Assembly: GCA_025201365.1 (NCBI GenBank)
Contig: JAIXMF010000151.1
Location: forward strand, 1 to 30,517
Length of the DNA stretch: 30,517 nt
Reading direction: 5' to 3'
Origin: Syncephalis plumigaleata
Taxonomy: Eukaryota > Zoopagomycota > Zoopagomycetes > Zoopagales > Piptocephalidaceae
Made by a program: the position numbers and the translations under genes. The notes beneath the pieces are model-generated. The model did not search any database. It saw nothing but the letters and a program-made list of their open reading frames with translations, and was not told the origin of the DNA. Each line of letters opens with the position of its first letter. The stretch's first letter is position 1. Positions 28,981-30,517 of the stretch are shown here, piece by piece.

Positions 28981-30282
28981 TCAGGCAGCTTTTTGAGTTT
29001 GAGTAGACTCGACACCGAGACCGACACCTAATGATGCTGTAGCACCATCGGATGACGGATTAAGAAGTTCAGTTCGAGTGCGAGTCAATGCCGATGGAGC
29101 TTCTCCAGCGATGAATCGAATCATCATCTCGCGAGCATAGCTGCATAAGCTGTCAGCACGCGATGCATTTGAAGCACTGAGTGAACATTTGAGTGAGATA
29201 TTGCTCGAGCTACAGTCATTAACCTAGACAAGCACGATTCGTACTAATTAGCACGCCACTCAATCCTGGCTTATCCGCTGCACTTACCTCCATCTTGCAA
29301 ACGCGACCATCCCAATACTCACTGCTGCTGGCTATCTCGCGTAATCGTTCGCGTAACGCATCAATCGGCGCTTTATAGTCGACAAAGAGCATAACCGTTC
29401 CAATCTTGAAAGCTGAACGGCGAGTCCAATTCTCGAATGACGCCGAAATAAAACGCGACAATGGCACGATAATACGTCGTTCATCGGGTGTACGCACCAC
29501 CACATACTGCGCCACAATTTCCTCTGAACAGGTGCATGCTTGTTAGACATGCATCATAATTAACTATTACCACTCACCGATAAATCCATGCGTGCCATCC
29601 ACCACGACCTCATCATCCAGCATGAATGGCTGGGTTAGCGCCACTTGTAGATTGCCGATAACATTCTCGATCGATGGACGTGCCGCCAAACCCACGATAA
29701 GACCCGCTACACCTGCACTGGCCAGTAGACTTAGACCGAACTGCCAGGCCGACGGGAATGTCATTAGTATGCTGGCCAGACCGAGTATAAATATGATCGT
29801 GTATAGTGTACGTGTTATAACTACAAGCTGCGTTTGCACACGACGATACTGTCGATTGTCCTTCTCCTTGTCGGCGTCGTTCTGTCGCTCAACGACACCA
29901 GCCGCTACACGCACCACATTGATGCACAACCAAGTAATGCCGACAATAAGTAGGATGACCAATGCGTGGCGAATGGTTTTAGTTATATCGTCGGATAGGA
30001 ATTCAAGAAACGGAAACGTAATTAATGCCGCCATTACCGGGAACATGAATAGTGTCGGCCATGAACTGTCCATACATACGCAGCAACAATGTAAGCTATA
30101 TCAGTATCACTTGATGATCATGTATCCTATATTTACCAGTATTTGACTAGGTCGTCGTCAACCTTGTTTGCTGTTCGACTGGCAATATATTTAAGCGTCA
30201 TGTGCAGGATAAAATGCAATATGACGGAACCGACTATGGCACCCAACAAAATGGCGGTCGGTTGAACCCACGCGTCCACCAT
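28981..30282 (-). CDS. MscS-family small-conductance mechanosensitive channel (370 aa)
   Basis: There are four exons: 30282-30137, 30065-29578, 29523-29288 and 29223-28981, with introns of 71, 54 and 64 nt and consistent phases. The product starts MVDAWVQPTAILLG. It has about five membrane helices. The last is the Gly/Ala-rich pore helix at about residues 156-193 (LLASAGVAGLIVGLAARPSI, then ENVIGNLQVALTQPF). The beta domain follows, with EIVAQYVVVRTPDERRIIVP, LSRFISASFENWTR and a C-terminal alpha/beta domain. The sequence and size are close to compact bacterial MscS proteins rather than to the longer EF-hand-bearing fungal Msy1/Msy2 type; no EF-hand is visible. The likely role is tension-gated ion release on hypo-osmotic shock, at the plasma membrane or an internal membrane. 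The ATG at 30282 opens the first helix. Confidence 0.92.
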
Positions 30283-30517
30283 GATGCTAGTATGTATATG
30301 TATGTATATATCGTTAGAACAATAAATAAGTAGGCTAATAAGCGGTTGACAGCGGATTCAGGTGAGTCAATACGGAGTGGCTAACAGAACAAGAGATTAA
30401 CGACTAATTAAGCGGTGGAATTCATACAAGAAAAGAAGGCACACTTGATTTGCGCCAACCGTCAGACTTGGAATAACATCCTCATTCGATTTTTACTTTA
30501 TTGCCGCTCAGTCCACG
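30283..30517. other. 5' flank of the MscS gene
   Basis: This 235-nt edge region holds the MscS promoter, with an ATATATAC element about 20-30 nt upstream of the ATG. No other gene is visible. Confidence 0.5.

Overview
This window looks like nuclear DNA of a fungus. Its genes are split by short introns (54-112 nt) with GTAAGT-like donors, CTAAC-type branch points and TAG/CAG acceptors. It also carries a 5S rRNA gene, a split tRNA-free Pol III pair and AT-rich intergenic DNA with many tetranucleotide microsatellites. Orphan 7TM proteins and a compact MscS channel beside repeat-rich secreted wall proteins suggest an early-diverging (zoopagomycete or mucoromycete type) lineage. That placement is inference only. 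I saw no virus-like element, retroelement or CRISPR array.

Layout from left to right. A minus-strand SLC35C2-like sugar/triose-phosphate transporter (1-1006, cut by the left edge) is followed by a 5S rRNA gene and a tRNA-Glu(CUC) gene only 10 nt apart (1509-1716). A two-exon, tail-less cytochrome b5 lies at 2803-3105. A seven-exon type II membrane protein with a DUF4097-like beta-rich ectodomain lies at 3481-5069. A minus-strand secreted Lys-Pro-Glu-Tyr/His-rich protein with two CBM1-like Cys modules (5392-7329) and a minus-strand Ser-rich single-pass Mid2/Wsc-like protein (8943-9695) come next. About 3.7 kb of mostly non-coding DNA with an odd nested palindrome follows. Then come a two-exon PPPY/coiled-coil/TM protein (13418-15234), a secreted N-glycosylation-sequon repeat protein (16877-18448), a minus-strand F-box protein (19179-20987) and a second, larger DUF4097-like type II membrane protein (21929-24008, minus, three exons). 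Two tandem paralogous 7TM proteins (25789-26869 and 27790-28674) and a minus-strand MscS-type channel in four exons (28981-30282) complete the window.

Splicing was worked out by hand. In every multi-exon model the exon phases add up, and several models differ from the simple open frames. Examples are a new 13-codon first exon at 24008 and last exons at 22120-21929, 26679-26869, 28607-28674 and 29223-28981.

Functionally, eight of the twelve protein genes encode predicted cell-surface, secreted or plasma-membrane products. These are two beta-solenoid adhesin-like proteins, two repetitive wall proteins, a sensor-like stalk protein, two 7TM proteins and a mechanosensitive channel. Their clustering may reflect a surface or adhesion neighbourhood, but nothing in the sequence proves co-regulation.
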